Part shown: positions 17,501 to 30,245 of the stretch, in pieces
Layout of the letters: each line of letters begins with the position of its first letter
Numbering within the stretch: position 1 is the stretch's first letter
Assembly: GCA_037957365.1 (NCBI GenBank)
Contig: JARHVA010004093.1
Span: 517,001-581,000, forward strand
Source: Torreya grandis
Taxonomy: Eukaryota; Streptophyta; Pinopsida; Cupressales; Taxaceae
Reading direction: 5' to 3'
Length of the DNA: 64,000 bases
Translations under genes and position numbers: made by a program
Notes under the pieces: generated by a model
The model's database searches: none
What the model saw: the letters and a program-made list of their open reading frames with translations, nothing else
Told to the model about the DNA's origin: nothing

Positions 17501-18147
17501 TTGTTGTTTAAAGTAATTATATCTATTCTTGGAGGTCTTATAGGTATGAATGGGTTGTATATATTGAGGGGGAGCCTTAAAATTGGATCATGTTACTAAA
17601 TGGAACTATGTTACTAAGTAATTGGTGATAGGACCAATGATCTAGGTAGCTTGGGAGAAGGACCTAATTCAAGCTATTCAGTTTTGCTTAAGAAAATTCA
17701 GTTGTCTGATCAGATCGATTGAAATAAGGGAGTGTGCTTCAGTGTTGTATATGTATCTTAAATACTTATATGTTTGAGTTAAGTTTTTATAAAATGGGGA
17801 TCTAAGTTCTTTGTTTCTCAAGTTGCAATGATTTGAGGGGGAGCTAGTGTGTTTTCCTAGTGGTCAGGTCCAAGGATCTTATAGGTATTTTGGAGCTATG
17901 AACTAAGTTGGTTCTTGAAAGGAGCTTGGTCTAAGGGGGATAAATTTTTTTCTTTTTCATCTATATTTGATATTTGGTATGCTCTAAGTTTCAAAGGATG
18001 AGAAAGAAAGGTATGTTCTCTTGGTTATGTTCTTAGTTTGCTTCATTAAAGATAGAAGAGCCTATTTGGTAGATGATTCCACTTTGTCATTTCAAAAAAG
18101 GGGGAGAGATTAAAGGAGGTGTTACAATAAATAAAAAAGGGGTATAT
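14540..18147 (+). other. Internal region of the large-LTR element, no recognisable pol
   Basis: About 3.6 kb between the LTRs. A short stretch near 14757-14870 reads MDAKSWIVLQGELFATIDGS, but it is quickly broken and I cannot assign it to a family. I searched by eye for the RT catalytic box and for integrase and RNase H signatures and found none. Purine-rich stretches AAAAAAGGGGGAGAG (near 18096) and AAAAAAGGGG (near 18133) precede the 3' LTR and could be the polypurine tract. Confidence 0.6.
14545..14556 (+). promoter_or_regulatory. Degraded primer-binding site (initiator Met tRNA type)
   Basis: The sequence TGGTATTAGAGT lies 5 bases after the 5' LTR end. It differs from the usual plant Met-tRNA primer site TGGTATCAGAGC by two C-to-T changes. 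Its position supports both the LTR boundary and the + orientation. Confidence 0.75.
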
Positions 18148-21064
18148 TGTTGGGAAATTGGTGGTAGTGATGTGTTATCATTGATTTCAAGTGGCATTAG
18201 TGATGATAAAGTGGTATGAGAGTGTTCTTAATCTAATATGCATGATCCTAGTACTTGGTTACTAATGAGAGCTTGTGGGAGAAATTGGTTCTATAGATGC
18301 ATGATTGGATATAATTTATCATGGATATATAGTAAACGGTATGTCTATATGGTTGAGAGAGCAATTGGAATCCTTATAGATGGTCTTTAGGTGGAGTGCA
18401 AGTCATCATATGCCTTGAGGGCTTGACCATGTGTAGTTGCCTATGGGGTTTTGAGTACCTTGAGAGATATATCATGATGATGAGATTATTATGATTATAA
18501 TATGGAGTTGTATTGTATTTAAGAGTTGGACAACGATCTGTATGATAGTTTGGCCATTGGCCTAGTTGGTTTAGGTGGGCTAATGAGATCCTTCTAACCA
18601 GTCATGAAGATATTTGAGTTGTTAGAGATCATGTAAGCATGGTTTATGGTATGAAATTTACGTTCAAAATTTTTTACCAAATTTTAGCCCCTAAGGAGGA
18701 ATAAAAATCAAGTTGGTATGTTGGGAAGTATTTTTTACATGAAAAATAAAGGTCTCCTAGCCCAAGAAGAAGTTTTTGATGATCATTGGCACATGTATAA
18801 TTTTCATGGTGACCTAATACTTTTGGTATATGTGGAAAATGGACCTAATAATCCTTTCCAAGTATTTTTTAGTGGATCGAGTGATAGAGCTTTATGACAT
18901 TTGTTAAGAATGTAAACTGGTTTAAAACCCTTTATAAACCCTCATAATGAAGTGATTGGAGAGATATTTCTATAATAGACCTAGAATGGTTTGGTTTAAT
19001 ATGTTTGAATATTAAAATTTATATATGACTGATCTATTCATCTCCAACTGGTAGTGTGTGTTAGGACACTGAGTAGAAGGTATAGAAATATGTTTATCTA
19101 TAAAGATTTTAGTGCTACAAGTAGGGCTAACTAAGTCAAAACATGAGAGTTATTGTATATTGAGGAATATGACTTGTTAATGAAGTCCATAGACTTCTTT
19201 TGGAAATAAATATTAACTATGTCAATTATCTATGTCAATTAAGTTGACTAGTCACTAGAGTGGAAATGGAGAAAATAATGAACAAAATCCAAATAGTGAG
19301 AACCTATTTAAAGATTTATTTAAGGTGTTTAAGGATGAAAGAAATGGTTTTGAGTCTTATTTAAAGACATATAACTCATATTAAACTTATTTTAAAATGT
19401 TTATGGTGCTTATAAAATAGCTATAAGGAGCTCACAAAATGGCTAGTCTATGTAAGACAAGATATTGAAACCGTGACAGTGAGAATGGTTAGTAGTAACA
19501 AAGTGGCCATACAAGAATATGAATGTTGTGATAGGAGATGTTATAAGTTTTTTTAATGATCAAATTAATTCATTTGAATATCAATAAACTTTTTTAACAA
19601 GTGTTAGATGTCATGTTCATCATTACTAGTTTTTGGAGCTTTTAGGTAGTCTAAAGTGGCCTATTTGGAGAGGTTAGTTTAAGCTATTTTGAGTAGATTT
19701 TGAGGTGAGTGAGAGGTTGGTGATATTATATGAGTGTTATATATTTATAAAATGTATTTTTTATTCATATTTTTTCTCTATTTTGGTTAGAATAGTCAAA
19801 GATCTTTGATTGAGTTTTTGGGGTGCATAACTAGTTTGAGTAATCAGTTTGTTTGAGTTGGTTTGGACCTGTGTGATCTATGTGAAGGTGAAAAATGGTT
19901 TTGGATGTTTTATTAATTCATTTATTATGTATCCTTATGTTTTTTTAGGTAATTATTTTATAAAATCTAGAGTATTTTTTAGTTCTTCTTGGTAGTATTT
20001 AATGGGTATTTGCACGTCTTGGAGTGAAAGAAAGATGGCTTGGATGGAGTAGTGGTTTGGAGTTCCATGTATATTAGACTGATGTATGAGTGATAAATAA
20101 TATATTTAAGGTATATTTTATGTGTTTAACCTATTGGTGAGGGATATTATTCATGTATATGGTCATATGTAGTGAATGACCTATAAGGGCTAATGCATTA
20201 TGCCTAATTGAGATTTAAAGGAGGATTGAACTTGTTTTGAAGTATGACTGACCTATGGAGTGTTTGAGTTGGATTGATTACATTTATTAATATAATTAAT
20301 AATGAGAAGATAACTATTTAAACTATATTTTCTTACTAATACTGATTAGATGAAAGAGTAGTATATATATTAGGTCTATTTGACCTTTTTGGAGGGAGGG
20401 AGACTGTGTGGACTAAAATTAATAAAAGAGATCATTTAGGGAGGAGATATGGGTTATTGAGGAAAATTATATGGTAAATATGATTAGTCATGTTTTATTT
20501 ATCCTTTTCATGAGATAAAAATTCATTATACCTAACAGTCTAAATGGTGACTTGGTTGAGCGAATGAGGTAGGTGTGCCTGCTTTGTGAAGAGAAGTAGT
20601 TTTGTAGGTGTTAGAGCAAGAAAAGGTCATCATAAGGTGTATAAGACATAAAATTAGTGGATTAAATCATATTAGATGTGTTTTATAGGGTGTTTAATAA
20701 CTTATGGGGTTATATCCTCCTCGCTAGTTGGATCTAACTAAAGGTCTAGTTGGAGCTGGACTAAATTGAGGGGTGAATGCTCATTGATTAGTTGGAGCTG
20801 ATATAAATTATCATGTTTGTATTATATTTATAGGAATATATTAAATTTATTTTAAATATTTAGAGTGTTTTTTCTCCCCCTAGATGATTTCCCACATAAA
20901 TTATGTGGTCATATGATGTTTGCTCTTATTCATGTTGTAGATGTTTAAGCTTTCATGTTCATATTGATAGATCAGATTAATGAACAATGAATGGGTTTTG
21001 GAATTTAATTTACATTTTTTTATATTGATTAACCCCCCCCCACCCCATCTTTGTAGCTACTCTA
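18148..21064 (+). repeat. 3' LTR of the large-LTR element
   Basis: It aligns with 11527-14539 along its length and starts TGTTGGGA after a purine-rich tract. Its right end is inferred from alignment and from the flanking AAAAT that matches the left target-site copy. A run of C residues (21031-21040) just before the end is longer than in the partner. Confidence 0.75.
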
Positions 21065-21069
21065 AAAAT

Positions 21070-23870
21070 ATAATCTCATCGACATAACTCCTATAGATGA
21101 TGTGGTCAATATGACTAACATGTGAAGGGTTGTTTCTTTTATTGATCTTCGACCTATCCACACACCTCAATTATTTGACACGTGTTAAGTTATCCAAGAT
21201 TTTTCTCCCACTCATTTAGCCAAAATGGGGAAAGAATACCTCATATATTTTTATGAACCAATTCCAACACCTCCCTTGGATAACACTTCTCATACCATTT
21301 TTTCCATCACTCTAATTTCTTTACCTATCACTAATGATACTCAAACTTATATCAAAAATTATTCTCAAACCAAACATTCACCAAATTCCCCATCTCCTAA
21401 AAATAATAAATAAACTTATACTCTAATTAAAACTTTTGCATCTTACCATCATAAATTCACATGTACTTTGGTTCCTCCTTCTAAGGACCTCCTTCAACAC
21501 AATACACATCTTTCCAATAGTCCTCTAATGGGTTATGATGAGTGAGATCATATCATGGAACTTACTAATATTCCATCTCAAATCCAATTTCTCCAACTTA
21601 TGTGGACATATTTGTGGCACCAAAACCATCTTATGTGTATTTTGTTTGAAATGAACATCCCTCATCCTCCCCTAGTAGGACATGAAGTAAAATTATATAA
21701 ATAAGAAGATAGAGTTTTACAAAAATGCAAAGATATGTCCATATATCTTGATGAGAAAATGGACACTTCTCTTTCCCTCAAATTATTAATTTATTTTATG
21801 ATCCTTGATTAGATTTTTTTACATACAGATGATCCTCCTCTATTTATTAATGTCTAAATTGGTGATATCCATGTCAAGCATGGCTTGATTGATGAGGGTT
21901 CCAACACTTATGTTTCCTCTCTTGATTTTATCAAAACTCTTGGATATTTCAAATGTAATCTCAAATCTACAAAAAACACATGTCAAGGCTATAATAAAAA
22001 GTAAATTTTTACTTTATGTTATGTGTGGCTCCACATTACTATCACACCTATCACTATTCATGTGAAGGTGATGATCTTAAACTTTCCTCTATCCTACAAA
22101 TTTTTTCATGGTAGGCCATGGACTCATATCATGAGATAAATAACCTTTTTTTATTTCCATTATATCAAATTTACTCACAATGGATCCATCTATAGGATTC
22201 ATGGTGACACCCATCCTAATAATTTTGAACAATTCCATGAAAATGGTGTATTCAATATTCCTACCCTTAAACATTTACCAATCATTCAATTTTATGAATA
22301 TTAATGGTTTAACTTTCCTATCAATTCCACATAAGGTTACAATGGTCACCCAAAAGTCAATGGGATTATACCCCCTAACCTCTTAGATTTTGATGATGAT
22401 GAGCTTAACAAGATCAATCTCAAGATTAAAACATTAGATCTCTTACCTCATCTCATATCTTAACTTCCTTCTTCTTTACAACCTCATTCCCATCAAGAAA
22501 TTTGTGATGGCATCCATAATATCTTAACTAAGACTCGACAATCCATTCATCAAACCACATTAGATGATAGGGTCATCCCTACCTACACCATCAATCTTCA
22601 TACACCTAATTATGATGATGGTTATATCTTAGATGATCTATTCTTAAGGGGTCTAGTTTATGTCCAAGATGCTAAGATTATTCATTATCATTCCTATTTA
22701 CTTTAGTATTTTATTATATTTTATACTATTCCATCTTATATTTTTCCTAATTTTAGTATTGTTCATCTTCATTATAGGGTAGATATGGTGCACACACCTC
22801 CAATTTCTAAAGAACCTCATAGGAGTATGCTTATATATCATGTTATGACTGGTCCCTATCAATTTGATAGATACCATGACCCCTCTAGATAACTTATCCA
22901 TGATTTTATTGTGACTATCCTTTAGCTTTCTTGTGACCCTACCCCTCCCTTATTAGAGCCTAGTTTGGATCGTATTTCTACCTTAGTTGAGTCTCTTCTT
23001 ATTTTCAATCTTATTTCTCTTTTTGTTGAGCCTTATCCAATCTCTCCACAAACCACACCTCTTGGTGATGCTTTTTTACCTTTACCATAGGTACCTCCTC
23101 CACCCACCAAATGGGTCGATTAGTCTTATTGTGATATTCATAAATTTGTAAATCAATATACTAGATATTGTTACCTATACCAAGCTTCCTTAGCTTCTAT
23201 TTTCCCTCCTCATGTGAGTATCCCTACCGATTATACTCATAAGTGTATATATTAATTCCATGACACATAACCATTCATCCACATTTTGTTGTAAGTTACA
23301 TCAATATTTCTATACCTTACATCCCACTACCCCTTAAACCTTTCACAAGGCTATACCTCCTTTGAGAGTATTACCTAAGTATATTCCTAAATATGGAGAG
23401 GTATGTTATATTTAGCACCAATATGGCACACATCACATTGATCATTGTTGCATCCTCTAACATCATCTCAAGAATCACATACTAACCATTCCTTCACCTT
23501 CTACCCTTCATCCCATATGTCACTCTCAAAATAAGGATCCCCCTTCTTTCCCTATAGCTCTACCTCCTATTATCCCTTCTTCAACTAATATTACTCCACC
23601 CTTAAGTCCCTAAATGGTGGCACCTTCCCTAATGATGACCAATTTATCTCATATATAAACCACTCCCATGCATTCTCTTGAGCATCCCTTACAAAATATC
23701 ATTCATGAGCATGATCCTTCAAGCATTCCTACATTTTTTGTCAAGGAAATTTGACATGAATTATTTTCTCAACTTTTACTAAAGATCGATGAGACATTAG
23801 CTACAATTTTAATTCAACTACATAGGGACTTATCATATGTTATGGATAATGTGTTTGGACAAATAAATTA
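21070..23870 (+). pseudogene. Decayed gag-protease region of the Tat-like element, downstream of the insertion
   Basis: After the AAAAT target-site copy the reading resumes in long, mostly aligned segments with scattered stops. The retroviral-type aspartic protease lies at about 21835-22170. It shows IGDIHVKHGLIDEGSNTYVS, where DEGS (21891-21902) occupies the catalytic D-x-G position. LDFIKTLGY follows, then LNFPLSYKFFHGRPWTH, the ILGRPW-like block expected near the end of plant gypsy proteases, and HNGSIYRIHGDTHPN. From 22380 to 23870 a proline-rich, weakly conserved reading continues, which I cannot assign. No RT follows directly; the nearest + strand RT piece is at 36690. The gene is inactive because of numerous stops. 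Confidence 0.6.
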
Positions 23871-26012
23871 ATATTTATGAACAAATGAATGGTGTTCTTA
23901 CATTTTCATTTGGATTGAATGTGTGCTCTAGCATTACATTTATCTATTCTTATATCATTTGGAATTTTTCAAATTCTTATTTATCTTTCATGGTGACTTT
24001 GTTTTCATATTTTATATTGATTATGATGTCATTATATTTTATTATGGATTATTTTTCATAATTACATTCTTATTTTTATTAATTTCATTTTCTTATGACT
24101 TCCTTTTTTCTTTCAAATTATTTTTTGCTCTCTTATCTCTATAAACATAGATAATTGTTTTTGTGACTTGGTTATACAAACTTTGATCCCTTTAGGCATT
24201 CCTCATTTACCATGTGATTATCTAGAAAATAATTCATCTCATTATAATCTCCTTTTACCAGTCCATTTTTGGATATCCCTTTATTCACTTTCACACACTA
24301 AGCATACACATGGTTGAGACTTGAGATAATGTGTTGGTTTATTACAAAGCCTAAGTGTTGTAGTTAGCTATATATTTGGATACTTAGCTTACTTTAGCCA
24401 AAGCCTAAAGTTAATTATTGTGTATCACTATATCTCTCATGAATGGTCATTCCAAGTCCATATGGAGGAGGAATCTTAAAATCCATAAGAATATTTAAAA
24501 TTAAAATTGTTTAACAAAAGGAAATGATCCAAAAGGTAATATTCAAAATATCTCAAAAGTCAAATCACACTAAAATAAGTGATTATAAGCACCTCTCCTT
24601 ACTATAATCAAATCTCAAACTCCATAGTTTTCCTTATGATAGAGCCAAGGTCTATTGAGATGTGGTAGTCCAATTGATTAGAAAAGAAGAATAAAAAAAT
24701 CTTTTAGTGCTACCTCCTTTTTCATGCTAGTACCCAATAGTCATATTATATTCACAACTCTATAAGGGATCCCAAGGAATAGGGAACACATCATGGGAAG
24801 GTATATCCATTTTAATTTTATTATAAAAAATATCCAACATGATTTTATCTTAGTAGCACACTTATTTACCTACACAACATTGTGTATATAGAGAACATGT
24901 ATCCTTTCTATATTGTTGGTCACTAGTCACTTCTTTTCTTCTCACGTCCTTAGTATGCCTCATGTATCCTAAGTTATTCTAATAAGATGCCTAAGTTATT
25001 ATTTTTACATTTTCTTTTTTAATCTCTACAACCCTAATATTTCTCCTTGAGAAATATTAATCTATTCACTAATAACTCCCCTAGGGATTCCATTTGTGAG
25101 TTGCATTGTAAAACCATGGATAGGACCTGGCCTTCCCTACAAATTACCAAATTTTCAAATTTCCATTCCAAACATCCCCTTTTACCATATTTTCATATTT
25201 TTTCCACCTCATTGGTGTTCCCTTTGTGAGTTGCAATTTAATACCATGGATAAGACCTAACCTTCCTCACAAAATTTTCCAATATCTAAGTCATATTGAA
25301 ATTACATGTGTCAAATATGAGATAAAAAGTGATGGATTATGAGTTACATTTTATTAAAATGCTTCCCATCTTGATTTAGTATGTTTTATGCTTACTTCAT
25401 TAGTTTTTCATTTTTTATCTTCTTATTTTTTGATTGTATGTAAGAATTTAACCATTTCTTAAGTTTTTCATATTTCCCAACTTAGATTAATGTGATTAAT
25501 TAAAGACCATTTTGCTAATTTTTTATATCTTTTATAATTCTCAATGTGATTTAGTATGATTGATTAAAGTCATTGATTTGTTTTTATGGCATTGATCTTT
25601 CACATGTTTGCCATTTTATTACATTATTTTCACACTATCCAACTTGATTTGGTGTGATTTTACTTATTTAATTTGGTACCCAATATTTTTCATGGTTTAA
25701 AAACAAACATTTTCCCTCTTTTTTACCACTCTTTAATTTCTTATAGTTAGTCATATTTTATTATTACACATTTCCTAATGTGAAATAGTGTGTAATTCAT
25801 TTCTTTTTGATTAATTATACTTTGCCAAGACCTTTCACATGTATCTTCTTAACCATACATGTGTCCTAAGTAATGGTTGAAAACAAAACACAACACATAT
25901 ATTTCCTATAACATATAAAACAAAATAAAAATATAAATGTTATAAATAAATATATCCCTACATCCACAACCACAACCACAATATAAACACATAAGATCAA
26001 CATTCTAACTGT

Positions 26013-26015
<3 letters not shown>
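23871..26015. other. AT-rich non-coding stretch with short degenerate repeats
   Basis: No supportable gene. A T-rich frame at 23959-24144 gives a hydrophobic 61-residue product that looks compositional. Two copies of a segment containing TTGTGAGTTGCA...ACCATGGATA(A/G)GACCT lie about 130 bases apart (near 25088 and 25218), a degenerate tandem repeat. Between 25367 and 25800, variants of CTTGATTTAGTGTGATT recur four or five times. Confidence 0.5.
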
Positions 26016-26087
<72 letters not shown>

Positions 26088-26235
26088 TGTGTTTTTGATA
26101 CAAAGTACAAAAATACATCAATCCTACTCTAAGAATGGGTTCTATCATGTCTATATCATGGCCTAACCATGATACCCATGCATGCCTTAGATAGTCCCCT
26201 CTGAATAATACTCTTTAATAAGGATGTATAAGATC

Positions 26236-26308
<73 letters not shown>

Positions 26309-26458
26309 TGTGTTTTTGATACAAAGTACAAAAATACATAAATCTTACTCTAAGAATGGGTTATATCATGTCTGTATCATGGCCTAACCATGATACCCAT
26401 ACATGCCTTAGATAGTCCCCTCTGAATAATACTCTTTAATAAGGATGTATAAGATCTC
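26016..26458. repeat. Tandem duplication of a 221-bp unit containing (TA)n
   Basis: Each unit consists of about 70 bp of (TA)n followed by about 150 bp beginning ATCATGTGTTTTTGATACAA and ending GGATGTATAAGATCT. The units are 26016-26236 and 26237-26458. Their unique parts differ at only a few positions (for example CATCAATCC against CATAAATCT), so the duplication is recent compared with the surrounding decay. Confidence 0.9.
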
Positions 26459-28399
26459 AAGCCTACTACTTGTCCTTGTAGGTTGGTCACTTGAGATTAT
26501 ACCTATCCTAATTAAATCATCATAGCAGAGTTCATGGATCTCTCTTGAGGTAAGGCCTATCATTCATGTGCCTCTCCCATTCCCACCCTTACTAATGGCT
26601 ATAGTCCATCTTTACATGCCTATAGTTTCCTCACAGCCTCCCCTACTAGTTCAAACTAACTCACCTAAGCTAGTGTAGATGGTACCATAGTATCATCCAA
26701 CATGGTAGGGTTGTATGGTACCAACACCCCATCCATAATATCATGGAGTGCTCCCATCACTATGAATCCCCATCTAGTATCCTCCTCATCTTCATGATAT
26801 AAAAAAATTCAAACTAGATAGATATTAAGTCATAAATATATCTCAAAATATATTTATCTATAATCTATCTATCTATATAAGAAGTATTATATATCAAAAA
26901 CTAAAAATTATAACCATTTATTACCTATCCTAATGTCACCAATCATTTTATCCCCATCTACTTGACTATCAAGCATGGTCCCTCCATCATCTCATGCTCT
27001 AATTACCTCATCTATGGGATGCCTCCCAATCAAATAAAACCTAGGGTCACCACCCATGCATGACTCAAGCCCCATCTTAGTGGTGCCTCTATAGACCAGG
27101 TCTACCCTAGGCTAAGTGATGGGTCATTCTAGATGAACACCCTTTATTCTCTCTCTCATCATTGACATATATTTTGGTGGTTAAATCAAGGTAATATTTT
27201 CTCTTCCTAATGTTGTGTTGACTATGGGACCTATGACACTCCTACATGCATGTCCATTCCCTCTCTAGTTTTTGAATGTCATGCTCAACCTATCCATTAT
27301 CTCATATACCAAGGTTTTATCTCTAGTTTTGTAATTAGTACTCATCATCCTCATCTCCCATTTAGCTCTCTTGCATGTCAAGACCAAAATGTGGGCACCA
27401 TTATAAGATCCACTGGGTGAGGGAATCTAAAATATATTAGTAATCATGCCATTAAATGTGGCTCTACCCACTATTTATAGTGACCTATGATTTGCACTCA
27501 AACTAACCCTAGAACCACCATCACCCAAATCAACCAAATTATCATAATGCGTGCATAAGGCTACCACATTATCTATCCTCATGTGACCATATATAACAAT
27601 AACATGTGTGGCATGACCCATGCCACCTAATCCTATCTCCAACTCAAAATCTAATGTAATCGATCATTGACTAGATGGGGTAACCCAACTAGATGATACA
27701 TCAAAAACTTCTCATATATCAAAGAAATTAGCAATACCACTATCCCCATGGTCTTCTACCCTCTAAATGGCATCCCATACATATCATTTATGAGTTAAAC
27801 CTAGATGATAGAACCCAAGTCCTAGAGTTCCCCTTGCTCCAATTTAACTGACACAAGGCTATTGCATAAAATGGTATATTATCATCTGACTTATGACACA
27901 TCACTTATGTTGTCTCAATTTAAATCAAAACCTTTTAGATATCTATAATTTGGGTAACATAAACATCAAATATACTCACCCTCATTCCCAAGTAAATATA
28001 AGCTTGTCACCTATTAGGATAATGCTTATCTCTCTTCATGATCATGATATCCCTATGATTATTGATGTTCCCCTATAGGAAGTCCAAGTAGTGAATGGAC
28101 ATATCCCAATGTGATACCAACCTCTATGATATCCACATCTACCACCCATCTAAAATTATTGGTTAAGTATTCCTAGGCTCCCAAGAACATGACAACTAGA
28201 TCAACACTCAGTGGAATTCATTACATCTCTATAATGCCTCCCAAGCCTAACATGACCAATCTAGCTCAGTCCACATCCATCAAACACTCTAATAGATATG
28301 GTATTCATGATGCATCTACCAATCACCAAAATCTCTAGTGCCCCTATAATAATAAAACAACAACATATGTATTAGACCTCCATATCAATTATAATGAAA
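26459..28399. other. Unassigned sequence, possible decayed coding remnant on minus strand
   Basis: GC content is a little higher than around it, and minus-strand readings of 20-40 codons occur (for example near 27170-27400 and 27900-28330). They do not join and no family motif was recognised. It may be an old transposon body. No ends or terminal repeats were found. Confidence 0.35.
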
Positions 28400-29675
28400 A
28401 TGCATTCTTTTAAAAAAAATCATAAATAAACCTAATTTGCCTTAATCTATTGAGTTCCTACAAATTTAACCTATTTTTAGCCTAATTGGCCATTTCAATA
28501 CTCATTCAACTACTCTGGGCCTTAAAACTACTATATCAACTAATTTCATGCATTTAAATACTATATCAATCACTTAGTAACTAACTAAGTTGATCTTATA
28601 GTACTAGGTTAGCCACTTAGCCTAAAATAACTAACTTGGTCCTTCATTTTTCCATCCATAGTATTAAGTTAACCTTTTGACTTAACCAACTAAGTCATCC
28701 AAGGGGTACTATGTCAACCCTATTCTTCAACCAACTAAGTTGGCTTATATCTACTAGGTCATCCATTTTAAAACCTTATTTTCTACCTAATAGGTCGACT
28801 AGGTTGACCTAGTTCTTTAAATGTGCCGACTCTTTGACCTTTTGTAATAAATGCCTTTGGCATTTATTACTCTAATTTATTTCAACCTAATTCCCCATTT
28901 GAACTTTAGTTTCCCTAATAACCTCCTAAATTTTAGTTTGGTCTCTATATTTGATCTAAATTACAAATTTCTATAAAACACTCAATTTCAAATAAAATAC
29001 CCAAAACAAATTTGAGATTCTTAGTTGCTTACCTGTGTTGCACTCATTGCCACCTCTAAGCATCCTCCTCATCTCAACTATCATATCCTCACCATCTTGG
29101 CTCTATAAATATTTTTTAGGCCTCTTAGAGATCTATTTTTCTCTTAGGATAGCCAAAGAATAGAAAATGGATTTTTTCACCCTATTTAAGGTTACTATTC
29201 ACAATTATTTATCCTTTAAATATTTACCGTCAGATTCCTTATTTTGATCATATGTTTATTTTTACTAGCTCATTTTTGAACCATAAAAATTTATAGAATC
29301 CTAATGTCATACATAATAATTTCCACTATTATATGCGTATATTTCAAAAATTTCAATTTTTTCTCTTTTTTGCACTAATCTCTATAGGTTCACCTAATGT
29401 TCCTCACATTAGATGTCTTCACATATCTCACATATACTTATTTATCTACATTTATAAGGTAAGTGAAGGTATGTATTTTTCAATTATATCCTTTCATTTA
29501 TCTAATTTTCTCCTTACTACACTTTATTTAGCATCAACGTTATGTGTCATCATGTTATATTCCCAAAGTACCATCCCGTATTACACTCACATGACACTTG
29601 ATGAGATTCAAGTGGAAAATATGCATACACATTATATTTCAAAAAAATTATAAATTATTGATGCTTTCTATCATT
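28400..29675. other. LTR-like non-coding stretch with TTGACC-type motifs
   Basis: Between 28440 and 28840 the motifs AAGTTGA, AGGTTGACC, AGGTCGAC and GTCAACC recur, much as in 8030-9420. A perfect 12-bp inverted repeat with a 3-base loop lies at 28844-28870 (arm GTAATAAATGCC). The stretch is interrupted at 29680 by the Reina-like element; the host sequence resumes at 35546 in the LTR-like repeat copy 2, so the two were once adjacent. Confidence 0.45.
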
Positions 29676-29680
29676 TAAGA

Positions 29681-30027
29681 TGTAATGAAATTACTTAGAT
29701 ATTCACATAGAATGATTTTATATTGTGTAGAATAAGAAAATATAAGAGATTACACAATGATAATTGACAACATGATAGAATACTAGATAATATATCAAAA
29801 CCACTTTGATGGGGAAATATCCACAACAATGCACTAATTACATAATAATTCACATAATTATTAAATACTAACCACTACCTCCTATGTATAGTCTACTTAT
29901 CCAAGGTTATTCCATAGGCTGACCTATCTAAAAACATAGAGAAATGTAATAAGTAAATAAAAGAGGTATGTAAGCCAAAAATTAGCCACACATATCCCTA
30001 GAAACATCAATGGTTAAAGTCATAACA
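29681..30027 (-). repeat. 3' LTR of the Reina-like element
   Basis: On the + strand it runs from TGTAATGAAATTACTT to GTCATAACA. It aligns end to end with 35194-35540. TAAGA precedes it. Confidence 0.93.
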
Positions 30028-30029
30028 AG

Positions 30030-30245
30030 TCCTTACCCTTCAAAAAAACATTGTCCTTAACATTGTGGTAACTCTGGATGCTACTGCACAAATTCTTCAT
30101 CCTCCTAAGTGGCATCTTCACATGGAAGATTCTTCTATTTAATTAGGTATTATGTAATTGCTCTAGAACACAGTTGTTTGGTGCACCATTGAAGGATCAC
30201 TTTAGGATCAAGAATAACTATACCTTCCTCATAAAATTATAGTAA
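30030..30245 (-). pseudogene. Chromodomain remnant at the integrase C-terminus
   Basis: The minus-strand reading downstream of the integrase end contains EDEEFV preceded by a KNLP-like segment with ED and AT residues, the pattern of the chromovirus chromodomain core (hydrophobic strand, then W-x-x-L/P, then ATWE). Several tryptophan and glutamine codons are now stops. In the family this domain reads histone marks to guide integration; here it is broken. Confidence 0.55.

Noticed and set aside
23959..24144. Hydrophobic 61-residue frame that could look like a membrane protein
   Set aside because: T-rich composition alone gives phenylalanine, isoleucine and leucine; no start context or conservation.
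27170..28330. Possible minus-strand transposase or other gene
   Set aside because: Short readings do not join, no known motif appears, and no terminal repeats were found; kept only as unassigned sequence.
29333..29653. 106-codon + strand frame beginning MRIFQKFQFF
   Set aside because: Compositional bias, no motif, and lies in LTR-like non-coding sequence just before the Reina-like insertion.
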